Of a stretch of DNA of 64,000 nucleotides, positions 7,668 through 16,000 are shown one piece after another. Under the pieces are notes generated by a model. It had not been told where the DNA came from. It worked only from the letters and a program-made list of their open reading frames with translations, and ran no database searches. This stretch comes from [Clostridium] clostridioforme AGR2157 (lineage in GTDB: Bacteria; Bacillota; Clostridia; Lachnospirales; Lachnospiraceae). The stretch's first letter is position 1. Each line of letters starts with the position of its first letter. The stretch spans positions 59,865-123,864 of the forward strand of contig NZ_AUJR01000008.1 in the NCBI RefSeq assembly GCF_000424325.1, read 5' to 3'. Both the position numbers and the translations under genes were made by a program.

Positions 7668-8752
7668 GGCATCAACTCCCCTTCGATAAGAATGTCCTGG
7701 TCCAGGGCTGTGATTTTGGTCTTTCCCAGGGAAAAGCCCTGGTGCGGGAATTCCACCCCGCTGCCGCCCACAGGTGTTTTGGCGGTTGTGCCGCCAAAGA
7801 GTTTTGGGGAAATGTAGGCCTGCACCCTGTTTACGATTCCATGGGACAGCGCGGACCAGTTGAGGGCGGCTCCGCCCTCCAGCAGGACGCTGTCAATACC
7901 CATCTGCCCCAGGTGTTCTGTGAGGGCATTCAGGTCCACGCGTCCCTCACGGGGCGGAAGGAGGAGGATTTCACAGCCCTTTTCTTCATAGGGAAGCCAT
8001 GCTTCTCTGTCAGGACAGCAGGTGGCCAGTATGGTCCTGGCCTGGGAACAGGTGGTGACAACCTGGGAATCCGGCGGAGTGCGAAGCCGTGAATCGCAGA
8101 TAATCCGCACCGGATTCCTGGTATCCGGGAGACGGCATGTAAGCAGGGAATCATCAGCCAGTATGGTTCCCACCCCGCACATGACTGCAAAATACCTGCT
8201 TCTGTCCTCATGGACCCTTTGGCGTGAGCGCTCCCCGGTAATCCATCGGGAATGCCCGGCCCGGGTGGCTGTCTTGCCGTCCAGTGTCATGGCGTATTTC
8301 ATGACAACGAGGGGAAGCCCGGTCTTTATGTAGTGGAAGAATACGTGATTAAGTTCCCTGCATTCTTCTTCCAGGATACCCTCTGTTACCTCAATGCCAT
8401 TGGTTATTAAAATTCCGGTGCCTTTGCCGGACACCATGGGATTGGGATCTCTTGTGCCTATGACGACCCGGCTGATGCCGCTTTCCACGATGGCGTCCGT
8501 GCAGGGCGGTGTCTTGCCGTGATGGCAGCAGGGCTCTAAGGTCACATACAGGGTTGCCCCCCTGGGAGATTCGGTCAGGGATGCCAGGGCATTTCGCTCT
8601 GCATGGGGCCCGCCGAAACAGAGGTGGCTGCCCTGTCCGATGATACGGCCCTCCCTGACAATTACAGCACCTACCATGGGATTGGGGCTGACCCTCCCGC
8701 AGCCCTTTTCGGCCAGTTTCAGTGCGATGGACATGTAATCAGTATCGTTCAA
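7652..8752 (-). CDS. ribD: Bifunctional diaminohydroxyphosphoribosylaminopyrimidine deaminase / reductase
   Basis: Carries out the second and third steps of the pyrimidine branch of riboflavin synthesis. Residues 1-145 are a cytidine-deaminase-like zinc domain (HAERNAL, then PCCHHGKTPPC). The remainder is the NADPH-dependent reductase (MTLDGKTAT, SVLLEGGAALN). I place the start at a TTG (8750-8752) because AAAGGAGG lies 7 bases upstream and the protein is then 366 residues, the normal length; a longer open frame runs into the riboswitch leader. First gene of the riboflavin operon. Confidence 0.93.
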   Translation of the reverse strand: MNDTDYMSIALKLAEKGCGRVSPNPMVGAVIVREGRIIGQGSHLCFGGPHAERNALASLTESPRGATLYVTLEPCCHHGKTPPCTDAIVESGISRVVIGTRDPNPMVSGKGTGILITNGIEVTEGILEEECRELNHVFFHYIKTGLPLVVMKYAMTLDGKTATRAGHSRWITGERSRQRVHEDRSRYFAVMCGVGTILADDSLLTCRLPDTRNPVRIICDSRLRTPPDSQVVTTCSQARTILATCCPDREAWLPYEEKGCEILLLPPREGRVDLNALTEHLGQMGIDSVLLEGGAALNWSALSHGIVNRVQAYISPKLFGGTTAKTPVGGSGVEFPHQGFSLGKTKITALDQDILIEGELMPCSQE

Positions 8753-8834
8753 TGCAGTGCCTCCTTTACAAATGTTGGGATCCACATGGTGCTGCCATGG
8801 TCCGTCCCCTGGTTCACAGCCAAAAAACAACTGT

Positions 8835-8866
8835 AAAAAATGCCTTGAACCGTATCGTTCAAGGCA
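8835..8866 (-). terminator. Intrinsic terminator in the rib leader, proximal to ribD
   Basis: On the minus strand a perfect 10-bp stem (TGCCTTGAAC ... GTTCAAGGCA, arms 8857-8866 and 8841-8850) with a 6-base loop is followed by TTTTTT (8835-8840). It lies about 80 bases ahead of the ribD start and downstream of the FMN aptamer. Confidence 0.8.
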
Positions 8867-8882
8867 GAAAATATAAAACCAC

Positions 8883-8904
8883 AAGGCACAATGTTTTGTG
8901 CCTT
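8883..8904 (-). other. Second leader hairpin between the two terminators
   Basis: AAGGCACAA and TTGTGCCTT form a perfect 9-bp stem with a 4-base loop. On the minus strand it is followed by a loose T-rich stretch but no clean T tract. It sits between the riboswitch-proximal and the ribD-proximal terminators. Confidence 0.6.
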
Positions 8905-8926
8905 CAGGAGGACATGGGAGATACAC

Positions 8927-8958
8927 AAAAGCCCTGGAATGATAGTTCATTCCAGGGC
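8927..8958 (-). terminator. Riboswitch-proximal terminator of the rib leader
   Basis: A perfect 12-bp stem (GCCCTGGAATGA with TCATTCCAGGGC, 4-base loop) followed on the minus strand by TTTT. Its position about 45 bases after the FMN aptamer makes it the likely expression platform. Confidence 0.8.
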
Positions 8959-9003
8959 ACTGTCAGCCAGCCACGAAAAGCGCATAAGCGCGTCCATGTC
9001 ATC

Positions 9004-9114
9004 TATTCATCTTCTTTCATCCAGACTGTACTGTCGGCTTCGGAGTTTCACCGAATCATGCCTTGCGGCTCGTGGGCTGTACCACCGGTAGGGAATTGCA
9101 CCCTGCCCTGAAGA
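9004..9114 (-). ncRNA. FMN riboswitch (RFN element)
   Basis: Reading the minus strand from 9114, the leader has the conserved RFN blocks in order: GGGCAGGGTGCAATTCCCTA, CCGGTGGTACAGCCCACGAG, GATTCGGTGAAACTCCGAA, GCCGACAGTACAGTCTGGAT and GAAAGAAGA. These are the five conserved helices of the FMN aptamer that controls riboflavin genes by ligand-dependent termination. It is followed by terminator hairpins and then ribD, so FMN should shut off the whole operon. Confidence 0.97.
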
Positions 9115-9133
9115 TATTATTCAATTAAGTGTT

Positions 9134-9162
9134 ATTATAAGCACTGTGTGGCGGTATGTCAA
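9134..9162 (-). promoter_or_regulatory. Consensus SigA promoter of the rib operon
   Basis: On the minus strand TTGACA (9157-9162), exactly 17 bases, TATAAT (9134-9139): a perfect consensus. Initiation is about 13 bases ahead of the riboswitch. Confidence 0.88.
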
Positions 9163-9283
9163 GAAGGACTTTTGCCGTATACGCTTCTTTTTGCACTTTT
9201 CAGGTTTAGGGGAAAATACATGCATATAATAGGCTGGGCAGTATTATACTTAGGTAATGAAAGAAGAAACTGCGAGGTATTAC

Positions 9284-10534
9284 ATGGCAACCAATCCAGA
9301 ACGGACATCCAGCGGACTGCTGCAAATTAACGTAATCAACATACAGAACAATTTTCCCATACAGAACGCCCGGGTCACCATCAGCTATAAAGGAGAACCG
9401 GACCGCCCTGTGGAGCAGCTGACCACCAACAGTTCAGGACAGACAGAACAGGTACAGCTTCCGGCGCCTCCTGTGGAATACAGCCTGGAACCAAGCATTA
9501 TACAGCCTTATTCGGAATATAACCTGATGGTGGAGGCGGAGGGCTTTGAGCCTCTGGCCATATCCGGCACCGAGATACTGGCCCAGTCCACGGCCATACA
9601 GCCGGCAGCCATGACACCGGTTGGAGGGGAAACACCTCCTGAAGAACCGGTGGTGATACCGGACCATACCCTGTATGGGAATTATCCTCCAAAGATAGCG
9701 GAATCAGAGATAAAACCAGTGAACGAAAGCGGGGAAATCGTACTCAGCCGGGTGGTAGTGCCTCAGACCGTGGTGGTCCACGACGGGGTTCCCACGGACA
9801 GTACGGCCAAGGACTATTATGTGCCTTACAGAGACTACATAAAGAACGTGGCCTCCAGCGAAATATATTCCACCTGGCCAAGGGCCACCATAACAGCCAA
9901 TGTGCTGGCAATTATGTCCTTTACCCTGAACCGGGTATACACGGAGTGGTACAGGAACCAGAGCTATGATTTCACCATCACGTCCTCCACTGCCTTTGAC
10001 CACAAGTGGATATATGGAAGGAATATATTTGAGAGTATCAGCCTGATCGTGGATGAGATATTTGACAACTACCTGTCCCGTCCGGGTGTGAGACAGCCTA
10101 TCCTGACCCAGTACTGTGACGGACGTCAGGTCCAGTGTCCTAACTGGATGACACAGTGGGGGTCCTGTTCCCTTGGAGAGCAGGGATACAGTCCCATTGA
10201 GATTCTGCGTTATTTTTACGGGGACAGCATCTACGTGAACACGGCGGAGCGGATATCCGGGATTCCGGCCTCCTGGCCGGGCAACGACCTGACCATAGGA
10301 AGCTCCGGGGATAAGGTGCGCCAGATGCAGGAACAGCTGGATGAAATAGCAATGGTTTACTCGGCCATTCCCAGGGTGACGCCTGACGGTATATACGGAA
10401 CCAGGACAGCGGATGCGGTGCGGGAATTCCAGTCCATCTTCGGACTGCCTCAGACAGGGGTGGTGAATTTTGCCACTTGGTATAAGATATCGCATATTTA
10501 TGTGGGAATTACGCGGATTGCGGAGTTGGTATGA
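9284..10534 (+). CDS. SleC-like spore cortex-lytic / SpoIID-type peptidoglycan protein with PG-binding domain
   Basis: Probably a cell-wall hydrolase linked to spores. The N-terminal third is a predicted beta-sandwich (INVINIQNNFPIQNARVTIS). The middle (residues about 175-335) resembles a SpoIID/SleC transglycosylase domain: YRDYIKNVASSEIYSTWP followed by a long helix and a GQTEN-like region replaced by CDGRQVQCPNWMTQWG. Residues about 345-410 are a type 1 peptidoglycan-binding domain (IGSSGDKVRQMQEQL, DGIYGTRTADAVREFQ). No signal peptide is visible, which fits SleC-type proteins made in the mother cell. ATG 9284 has GAGGT 5 bases upstream; an in-frame ATG at 9257 is possible. 416 residues. 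Confidence 0.72.
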   Translation: MATNPERTSSGLLQINVINIQNNFPIQNARVTISYKGEPDRPVEQLTTNSSGQTEQVQLPAPPVEYSLEPSIIQPYSEYNLMVEAEGFEPLAISGTEILAQSTAIQPAAMTPVGGETPPEEPVVIPDHTLYGNYPPKIAESEIKPVNESGEIVLSRVVVPQTVVVHDGVPTDSTAKDYYVPYRDYIKNVASSEIYSTWPRATITANVLAIMSFTLNRVYTEWYRNQSYDFTITSSTAFDHKWIYGRNIFESISLIVDEIFDNYLSRPGVRQPILTQYCDGRQVQCPNWMTQWGSCSLGEQGYSPIEILRYFYGDSIYVNTAERISGIPASWPGNDLTIGSSGDKVRQMQEQLDEIAMVYSAIPRVTPDGIYGTRTADAVREFQSIFGLPQTGVVNFATWYKISHIYVGITRIAELV

Positions 10535-10574
10535 TGATTTGGTAACATGGTGAAAAAGAATTGAGATGTATGAT

Positions 10575-10605
10575 GGCCTCCGGTGCTGCCGGGGGCCTTA
10601 TTTTT
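10575..10605 (+). terminator. Terminator after the SleC-like gene
   Basis: GGCCTCCGG (10575-10583) pairs with CCGGGGGCC (10589-10597, one G-T pair) and is followed by TTATTTTT. Confidence 0.8.
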
Positions 10606-10609
10606 AATT

Positions 10610-10660
10610 CTGGCTTTAGCCAGTTGAGTGCGTTGGAGTTCCTCAGGTGAGGAACGGAGA
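10610..10660. other. Two small perfect inverted repeats of unknown role
   Basis: CTGGCT-TT-AGCCAG (about 10610-10623) and GTTCCTCA-GG-TGAGGAAC (10638-10655) follow the terminator and precede the carA promoter. No T tract follows either. The 305-bp gap between the SleC-like gene and carA otherwise holds only the terminator and the carA promoter. I do not recognise a known RNA family here. Confidence 0.4.
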
Positions 10661-10744
10661 CGTGCGAAACAGAAAACCACATGTATTGCCAGGTTACACT
10701 AAAAAATATTTGATTAGCACAAAAAAATTTAGCTTCCAAAGTCA

Positions 10745-10773
10745 TTGCAAATTCATATGAAATACAGTATAAT
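10745..10773 (+). promoter_or_regulatory. SigA promoter of carAB
   Basis: TTGCAA (10745-10750), 17-base spacer, TATAAT (10768-10773). The leader to the carA start is about 60 bases; no clear PyrR-type attenuator is visible in it. Confidence 0.72.
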
Positions 10774-10840
10774 CTTTACAATTTGGGCTGAGGTCACATG
10801 GCCCTTAAGCAAACACATAAGAAAGGACAGGTACCCCCAT

Positions 10841-11914
10841 ATGAAAGCATACCTCATACTGGAAGATGGAACTGTATTCACCGGGACCAGCATTGGTTCT
10901 GAACGTGAAGTCATCAGTGAAATCGTGTTTAACACGTCAATGACCGGTTATCTGGAAGTGCTGACCGATCCGTCCTATGCAGGACAGGCCGTTGTCATGA
11001 CATATCCCCTTATTGGCAATTATGGAATCTGCCATCAGGACATGGAGTCAGCAAAGCCCTGGCCGGATGCCTATATTGTAAGAGAATTATCAAGAATCCC
11101 CAGCAATTTCAGAAGCGAGGATACCATTCAGAACTTCTTAAAAGAACACGACATTCCCGGTATCTGCGGTATCGATACAAGAGCCCTTACCAAAATATTA
11201 AGAGAAAAAGGCACCATGAACGGTATGATTACTACAAAGGAATATACCGATTTTAGCGAGCCCATAAAACGTATGAAGGAGTATGCCGTGACAGGCGTGG
11301 TGCTTAAAACCACCACAAAGGAAACCTACGTTCTTCCCGGAACCGGTAAGAAGGTTGCCCTCATGGATTACGGCGCTAAGAGAAACATTGCCCGTTCTCT
11401 GAACCAGAGGGGATGTGAGGTAACTGTTTATCCGGCTGACACACCCGCGGAGGAAGTACTGGCAGGGAAACCTGACGGCATTATGCTCAGCAACGGCCCC
11501 GGGGATCCAAAGGAAAATACGGCCATCATACGGGAAGTGAAAAAGCTTTATGAATCAGATGTGCCTATCTTTGCCATCTGTCTGGGACACCAGCTCATGG
11601 CCCTGGCCAACGGCATGGATACCCATAAATTAAAATACGGACACAGAGGCGGAAACCATCCCGTGAAGGATTTGGAGACAGGAAGGGTTTATATTTCTTC
11701 CCAGAACCATGGCTATGTGGTGGATACGGACAACCTGGACCCATCGGTGGCCGTACCGGCATTTGTCAATGTAAATGACAGCACCAACGAGGGCTTAAAG
11801 TATGTGGGCAAGAATATCTTCACGGTGCAGTACCATCCGGAAGCATGCCCCGGACCCCTTGATTCCGGTTACCTCTTTGACCGTTTCCTTAAAATGATGG
11901 AGGTGAATGACTGA
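10841..11914 (+). CDS. carA: Carbamoyl-phosphate synthase, small (glutaminase) subunit
   Basis: Hydrolyses glutamine and passes ammonia to CarB for carbamoyl phosphate, feeding pyrimidine and arginine synthesis. It has the small-subunit N domain (MKAYLILEDGTVFTG) and a class I glutamine amidotransferase domain with SNGPGDP, the nucleophile cysteine in FAICLGHQLMA (about residue 248) and the His-Glu pair in QYHPEA. 357 residues is normal. The ATG at 10841 follows AAAGGA; the upstream in-frame ATG at 10745 falls in the promoter. Its stop overlaps the carB start (TGATG). Confidence 0.97.
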   Translation: MKAYLILEDGTVFTGTSIGSEREVISEIVFNTSMTGYLEVLTDPSYAGQAVVMTYPLIGNYGICHQDMESAKPWPDAYIVRELSRIPSNFRSEDTIQNFLKEHDIPGICGIDTRALTKILREKGTMNGMITTKEYTDFSEPIKRMKEYAVTGVVLKTTTKETYVLPGTGKKVALMDYGAKRNIARSLNQRGCEVTVYPADTPAEEVLAGKPDGIMLSNGPGDPKENTAIIREVKKLYESDVPIFAICLGHQLMALANGMDTHKLKYGHRGGNHPVKDLETGRVYISSQNHGYVVDTDNLDPSVAVPAFVNVNDSTNEGLKYVGKNIFTVQYHPEACPGPLDSGYLFDRFLKMMEVND

Positions 11915-14900
11915 TGCCAAAGAATCCTGATATCAAAAAAGTACTGGTGCTTGGCTCCGGCCCCATTGTCATCGGACAGGCAGCAGAATTCGACTATGCA
12001 GGCACCCAGGCCTGCCGTTCCCTGAAGGAAGAGGGGGTTGAGGTGGTTCTCCTCAACTCCAACCCTGCCACCATCATGACAGACAAGGACATTGCAGACC
12101 GCGTCTACATTGAGCCCCTTACCGTGGAAGTGGTGGAACAGCTTATATTAAAAGAAAAACCGGACAGCGTACTGCCCACCCTGGGCGGACAGGCAGGGCT
12201 TAACCTTGCCATGGAGCTGGAGGATGCAGGTTTCTTAAAAGAACACAATGTGCGCCTGATTGGCACCACGGCCCTGACCATCAAGAAGGCAGAGGACCGC
12301 GAGATGTTTAAGGAAACCATGGAAAAGATTGGCGAACCCGTGGCTCCCTCTGATATTGTGGAGGATGTAAAGCATGGTCTGGAGATTGCCGAAAAAATAG
12401 GCTATCCGGTTGTGCTTCGTCCTGCATACACCCTGGGCGGTTCCGGCGGCGGTATTGCAAGCAACCCGGAGCAGTGCGCCGAAATCCTGGAAAATGGACT
12501 GCGCCTTTCCCGTGTGGGACAGGTGCTGGTGGAGCGCTGCATCGCAGGGTGGAAGGAAATCGAGTACGAGGTAATGCGCGACGGCGCAGGCAATGTAATC
12601 ACTGTTTGTAATATGGAAAATATTGACCCTGTCGGCGTTCATACAGGCGACAGTATTGTGGTGGCTCCCTCCCAGACACTGGGAGACAAGGAGTACCAGA
12701 TGCTCCGCACCTCTGCCCTTAACATCATCAGCGAGCTGGGAATCACCGGCGGCTGCAATGTGCAGTATGCCCTGAATCCGGACAGCTTCGAGTACTGTGT
12801 TATTGAGGTAAATCCCCGCGTAAGCCGCTCTTCCGCACTGGCAAGTAAGGCAACGGGATACCCCATCGCCAAGGTGGCTGCCAAGATTGCCCTGGGATAT
12901 ACTCTGGACGAAATCAGGAATGCGGTTACAAAGAAGACATATGCAAGCTTTGAACCCATGCTGGATTACTGCGTGGTCAAGATGCCAAGGCTTCCATTTG
13001 ATAAATTTATCAGTGCCAAGCGTACGCTGGGCACCCAGATGAAGGCCACAGGTGAGGTCATGAGTATCTGCACCAATTTTGAGGGTGCGCTCATGAAGGC
13101 CATCCGTTCCCTGGAGCAGCATGTGGACTGCCTGCTGTCCTATGATTTTACGGACCTTTCCGACGAAACGCTGACAGAGGAATTATCCAGGGTGGATGAT
13201 ATGCGTATCTGGAGAATTGCAGAGGCACTGCGCCGCGGATTCACCTATGAGCATATTCATGACATCACCAAGATTGATTTCTGGTTCATTGACAAGCTGG
13301 CCATCCTGGTGGAGATGGAAGATGCCCTGAAGACAGTGGGCGCTGGAGAAAAGCAGCTGACCGTGGAGCTTCTGGCTGAGGCCAAGAGAATCGAGTATCC
13401 TGACAATGTCATAGCAAGGCTTACAGGCATTGCCAGGGAAGAAATCAAAAAGCTGCGCTACCACAATGATATCCGAGCGGTTTACAAGATGGTGGATACC
13501 TGTGCGGCTGAGTTTGCAGCCGAGACCCCTTACTATTACTCCTGCTTCGGCGGTTTCAACGAGGCGGAGCAGACCGGCGGGCGCAAGAAGGTGCTGGTGC
13601 TTGGGTCCGGCCCAATCCGCATAGGACAGGGAATCGAGTTCGACTTCTGTTCTGTCCACAGTACCTGGGCTTTCAGCAGGGAAGGCTATGAGACCATCAT
13701 TATAAACAATAACCCGGAAACCGTCAGCACAGACTTTGATATTGCAGATAAGCTGTATTTCGAACCCCTTACTCCGGAGGATGTGGAGAGCATCGTGGAC
13801 ATTGAGAAGCCGGATGGCGCAGTGGTGCAGTTCGGCGGCCAGACAGCCATCAAGCTGACAGAGGCCCTGATGAAGATGGGAGTTCCCATTCTGGGCACGG
13901 CGGCAGAGGATGTGGATGCGGCAGAGGACAGGGAGCGCTTTGACGCCATCCTGGAGCAGTGCAATATCCCAAGGCCTGCGGGCCATACCGTATTCACGGC
14001 CGAGGAGGCCAAGGAAGCAGCCAATAAGCTGGGCTATCCGGTGCTGGTGAGACCGTCCTATGTGCTGGGCGGACAGGGTATGCAGATTGCCATAAGCGAT
14101 GAGGATATCGACGAATTCATCGGCATCATCAACCAGATAGCCCAGGAGCATCCGATTCTGGTTGACAAGTATATCATGGGCAAGGAAATCGAGGTGGATG
14201 CCATCTGTGACGGCACCGACATCCTGATTCCCGGTATCATGCAGCATATTGAGCGTACCGGTATCCACTCCGGTGACAGTATCTCCGTATATCCGGCCCA
14301 GGATATCACCCAGCACAATATCGACACCATTGTGGACTACACTGAGAAGCTGGCAAGGGCTCTCCATGTAAAGGGCATGATTAATATTCAGTTTATTGTG
14401 GATGGGGACGACGTATACATCATCGAGGTGAATCCCCGTTCCTCACGTACGGTTCCCTATATCAGCAAGGTAACCGGAATCCCCATTGTACCGCTGGCTA
14501 CCCGGATTATCTGCGGCCATACCATCCGGGAGCTGGGCTATAAACCGGGATTACAGCCGGCTGCTGATTATATTGCCATCAAGATGCCTGTGTTCTCCTT
14601 TGAGAAGATTCGGGGCGCTGACATCAGCCTTGGGCCTGAGATGAAGTCCACCGGCGAGTGCCTGGGCATTGCAAAGACGTTCAATGAGGCGCTCTATAAA
14701 GCGTTTGAGGGAGCGGGAATCCGTCTTCCAAAATACAAGAAAATGATTATGTCCGTGCGTCACAGCGACCAGGAGGAGGCGGTGGATATTGCCCGCAGGT
14801 TTGCTGCTGTGGGGTATCAGATATTTGCCACCAGAGGCACTGCGGGAACACTGAACAAGAACGGTGTAAAGGCTTACGAAATCCGCAAGCTGGAGCAGGA

Positions 14901-15132
14901 ATCTCCCAACATCCTGGACCTGGTGCTGGGCCATCAGATTGACCTGATTATCGACATTCCGGCCCAGGGCGCAGAGCGCAGCCATGACGGTTTCATCATC
15001 CGCCGCAATGCCATCGAGACAGGCGTCAATGTCCTGACCTCCCTGGATACGGCCAACGCGCTGGTAACCAGCCTGGAGAACCGGGCCAAGGAGCTGACGC
15101 TGATTGATATTGCTACGGTGAAGAATGCCTAA
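11914..15132 (+). CDS. carB: Carbamoyl-phosphate synthase, large subunit
   Basis: Makes carbamoyl phosphate from bicarbonate, ammonia and two ATP. It shows the internal duplication of the family: VLVLGSGPIVIGQAAEFDYA at the N terminus and KKVLVLGSGPIRIGQGIEFD near residue 562, each starting an ATP-grasp half. The C-terminal 130 residues form the MGS-like allosteric domain (FATRGTAGTLNKNGV). 1072 residues matches the usual 1060-1075. It overlaps carA by one base, so the two subunits are translationally coupled. Confidence 0.98.
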   Translation: MPKNPDIKKVLVLGSGPIVIGQAAEFDYAGTQACRSLKEEGVEVVLLNSNPATIMTDKDIADRVYIEPLTVEVVEQLILKEKPDSVLPTLGGQAGLNLAMELEDAGFLKEHNVRLIGTTALTIKKAEDREMFKETMEKIGEPVAPSDIVEDVKHGLEIAEKIGYPVVLRPAYTLGGSGGGIASNPEQCAEILENGLRLSRVGQVLVERCIAGWKEIEYEVMRDGAGNVITVCNMENIDPVGVHTGDSIVVAPSQTLGDKEYQMLRTSALNIISELGITGGCNVQYALNPDSFEYCVIEVNPRVSRSSALASKATGYPIAKVAAKIALGYTLDEIRNAVTKKTYASFEPMLDYCVVKMPRLPFDKFISAKRTLGTQMKATGEVMSICTNFEGALMKAIRSLEQHVDCLLSYDFTDLSDETLTEELSRVDDMRIWRIAEALRRGFTYEHIHDITKIDFWFIDKLAILVEMEDALKTVGAGEKQLTVELLAEAKRIEYPDNVIARLTGIAREEIKKLRYHNDIRAVYKMVDTCAAEFAAETPYYYSCFGGFNEAEQTGGRKKVLVLGSGPIRIGQGIEFDFCSVHSTWAFSREGYETIIINNNPETVSTDFDIADKLYFEPLTPEDVESIVDIEKPDGAVVQFGGQTAIKLTEALMKMGVPILGTAAEDVDAAEDRERFDAILEQCNIPRPAGHTVFTAEEAKEAANKLGYPVLVRPSYVLGGQGMQIAISDEDIDEFIGIINQIAQEHPILVDKYIMGKEIEVDAICDGTDILIPGIMQHIERTGIHSGDSISVYPAQDITQHNIDTIVDYTEKLARALHVKGMINIQFIVDGDDVYIIEVNPRSSRTVPYISKVTGIPIVPLATRIICGHTIRELGYKPGLQPAADYIAIKMPVFSFEKIRGADISLGPEMKSTGECLGIAKTFNEALYKAFEGAGIRLPKYKKMIMSVRHSDQEEAVDIARRFAAVGYQIFATRGTAGTLNKNGVKAYEIRKLEQESPNILDLVLGHQIDLIIDIPAQGAERSHDGFIIRRNAIETGVNVLTSLDTANALVTSLENRAKELTLIDIATVKNA

Positions 15133-15336
15133 GGGAATGGAAACACGCCTAAGGAATAAATGACTTGTGCCGGAGGCGCTGGGTATGGTGGTTCATCTGC
15201 TGTATGCAGCGCTTTTGCATAAAGAATGCTTGAGCTTCCTGAGCTGCAAAGGATAGTGAACTGGTTATTGTATACAAAAAATTATACGGCATCATGGTGT
15301 ATTATTTACAAAATTTAAGGCGGCGCCAAAAAACTT

Positions 15337-15366
15337 CTGACATCGACACCTTTTTAGTGATACAAT
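15337..15366 (+). promoter_or_regulatory. Promoter of the CarD-like gene
   Basis: CTGACA (15337-15342), 18-base spacer, TACAAT (15361-15366). The carB to CarD-like gap (15133-15404) shows no terminator that I can support. Confidence 0.5.
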
Positions 15367-15404
15367 ATAGGTATTATAAAATAAGGGAAGTAGGCGGTAA
15401 AATT

Positions 15405-15908
15405 ATGTATCAGAAAGGTCAGTATATCATATACGGCATCAGGGGCGTCTGCGAGGTGATGGATATCATCAGAATAGACAGACCTGACGGTCCAAAGGAC
15501 CGGCTGTATTATGTACTCCGTCCCTATTATCAGCAAGACAGCAAGATTGTGACGCCTGTGGATTCGGAGAAAACCATAACCAGGCCGCTTCTTTCCAAAG
15601 AAGAGGCCCTTGAACTGATTGACAAAATCTCTGATGTGAAGGAGATGGAGGTAACCAATGATAAGCAGCGGGAGGAACGGTATAAGGAAGCCCTTAAGAC
15701 CTGTGACTGCCGGGTGTGGATCAGCATGATAAAAGCATTGTACCTGCGCCGGAAGGACCGCTTAAAGCAGGGAAAGAAGATGACGGATCTGGACGAGCGG
15801 TATTTTAAGACAGCGGAGGATAATCTGTATTCCGAGCTGGCCTTGTCTCTGGGGATGCAAAAGGATGAGATGGTCAGCTTTATTACGGAGCGGGTACTGG
15901 CACCATAA
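15405..15908 (+). CDS. CarD/CdnL-TRCF-type transcriptional regulator
   Basis: The N-terminal 60 residues (MYQKGQYIIYGIRGVCEVMD) match the CarD/RNA-polymerase-interacting domain shared with Mfd. The C-terminal 100 residues are helical, with conserved KALYLRRKDRLKQGKKMTDLD typical of Clostridial CarD-like proteins. Such proteins bind the beta subunit of RNA polymerase and modulate open-complex stability. 167 residues is normal. The start at 15405 is chosen because it begins the domain; the upstream open frame lies in the promoter. Not linked by an obvious operon to carB. Confidence 0.88.
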   Translation: MYQKGQYIIYGIRGVCEVMDIIRIDRPDGPKDRLYYVLRPYYQQDSKIVTPVDSEKTITRPLLSKEEALELIDKISDVKEMEVTNDKQREERYKEALKTCDCRVWISMIKALYLRRKDRLKQGKKMTDLDERYFKTAEDNLYSELALSLGMQKDEMVSFITERVLAP

Positions 15909-15917
15909 AATGCATAC

Positions 15918-15974
15918 AAAAAAGAATCCATTAACCGTTTGGGAAATACTTGCGGTTAGTGGATTTCTTTTTAC
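15918..15974. terminator. Bidirectional terminator between the CarD-like gene and the carbamate kinase homologue
   Basis: AAGAATCCATTAACCG (15922-15937) pairs with CGGTTAGTGGATTTCTT (15953-15969) with one bulge. An A run precedes it and a T run follows, so it can serve both convergent genes. Confidence 0.72.
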
Positions 15975-16000
15975 TGTTTCCTCATGGGAAATCAAAGTGC

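Noticed and set aside
10774..10840. PyrR-type attenuator in the carAB leader
   Set aside because: The leader is only about 65 bases, with a short GGGC/GCCC stem and no terminator or PyrR-box sequence.
12235..14367. Two long minus-strand open frames (about 295 and 394 codons) opposite carB
   Set aside because: They lie opposite conserved carB codons, read as low-quality histidine/leucine-rich protein and have no start signals.
15133..15404. Possible regulatory RNA between carB and the CarD-like gene
   Set aside because: I saw only weak short stems and no terminator or known aptamer; apart from the promoter at 15337-15366 nothing could be supported.
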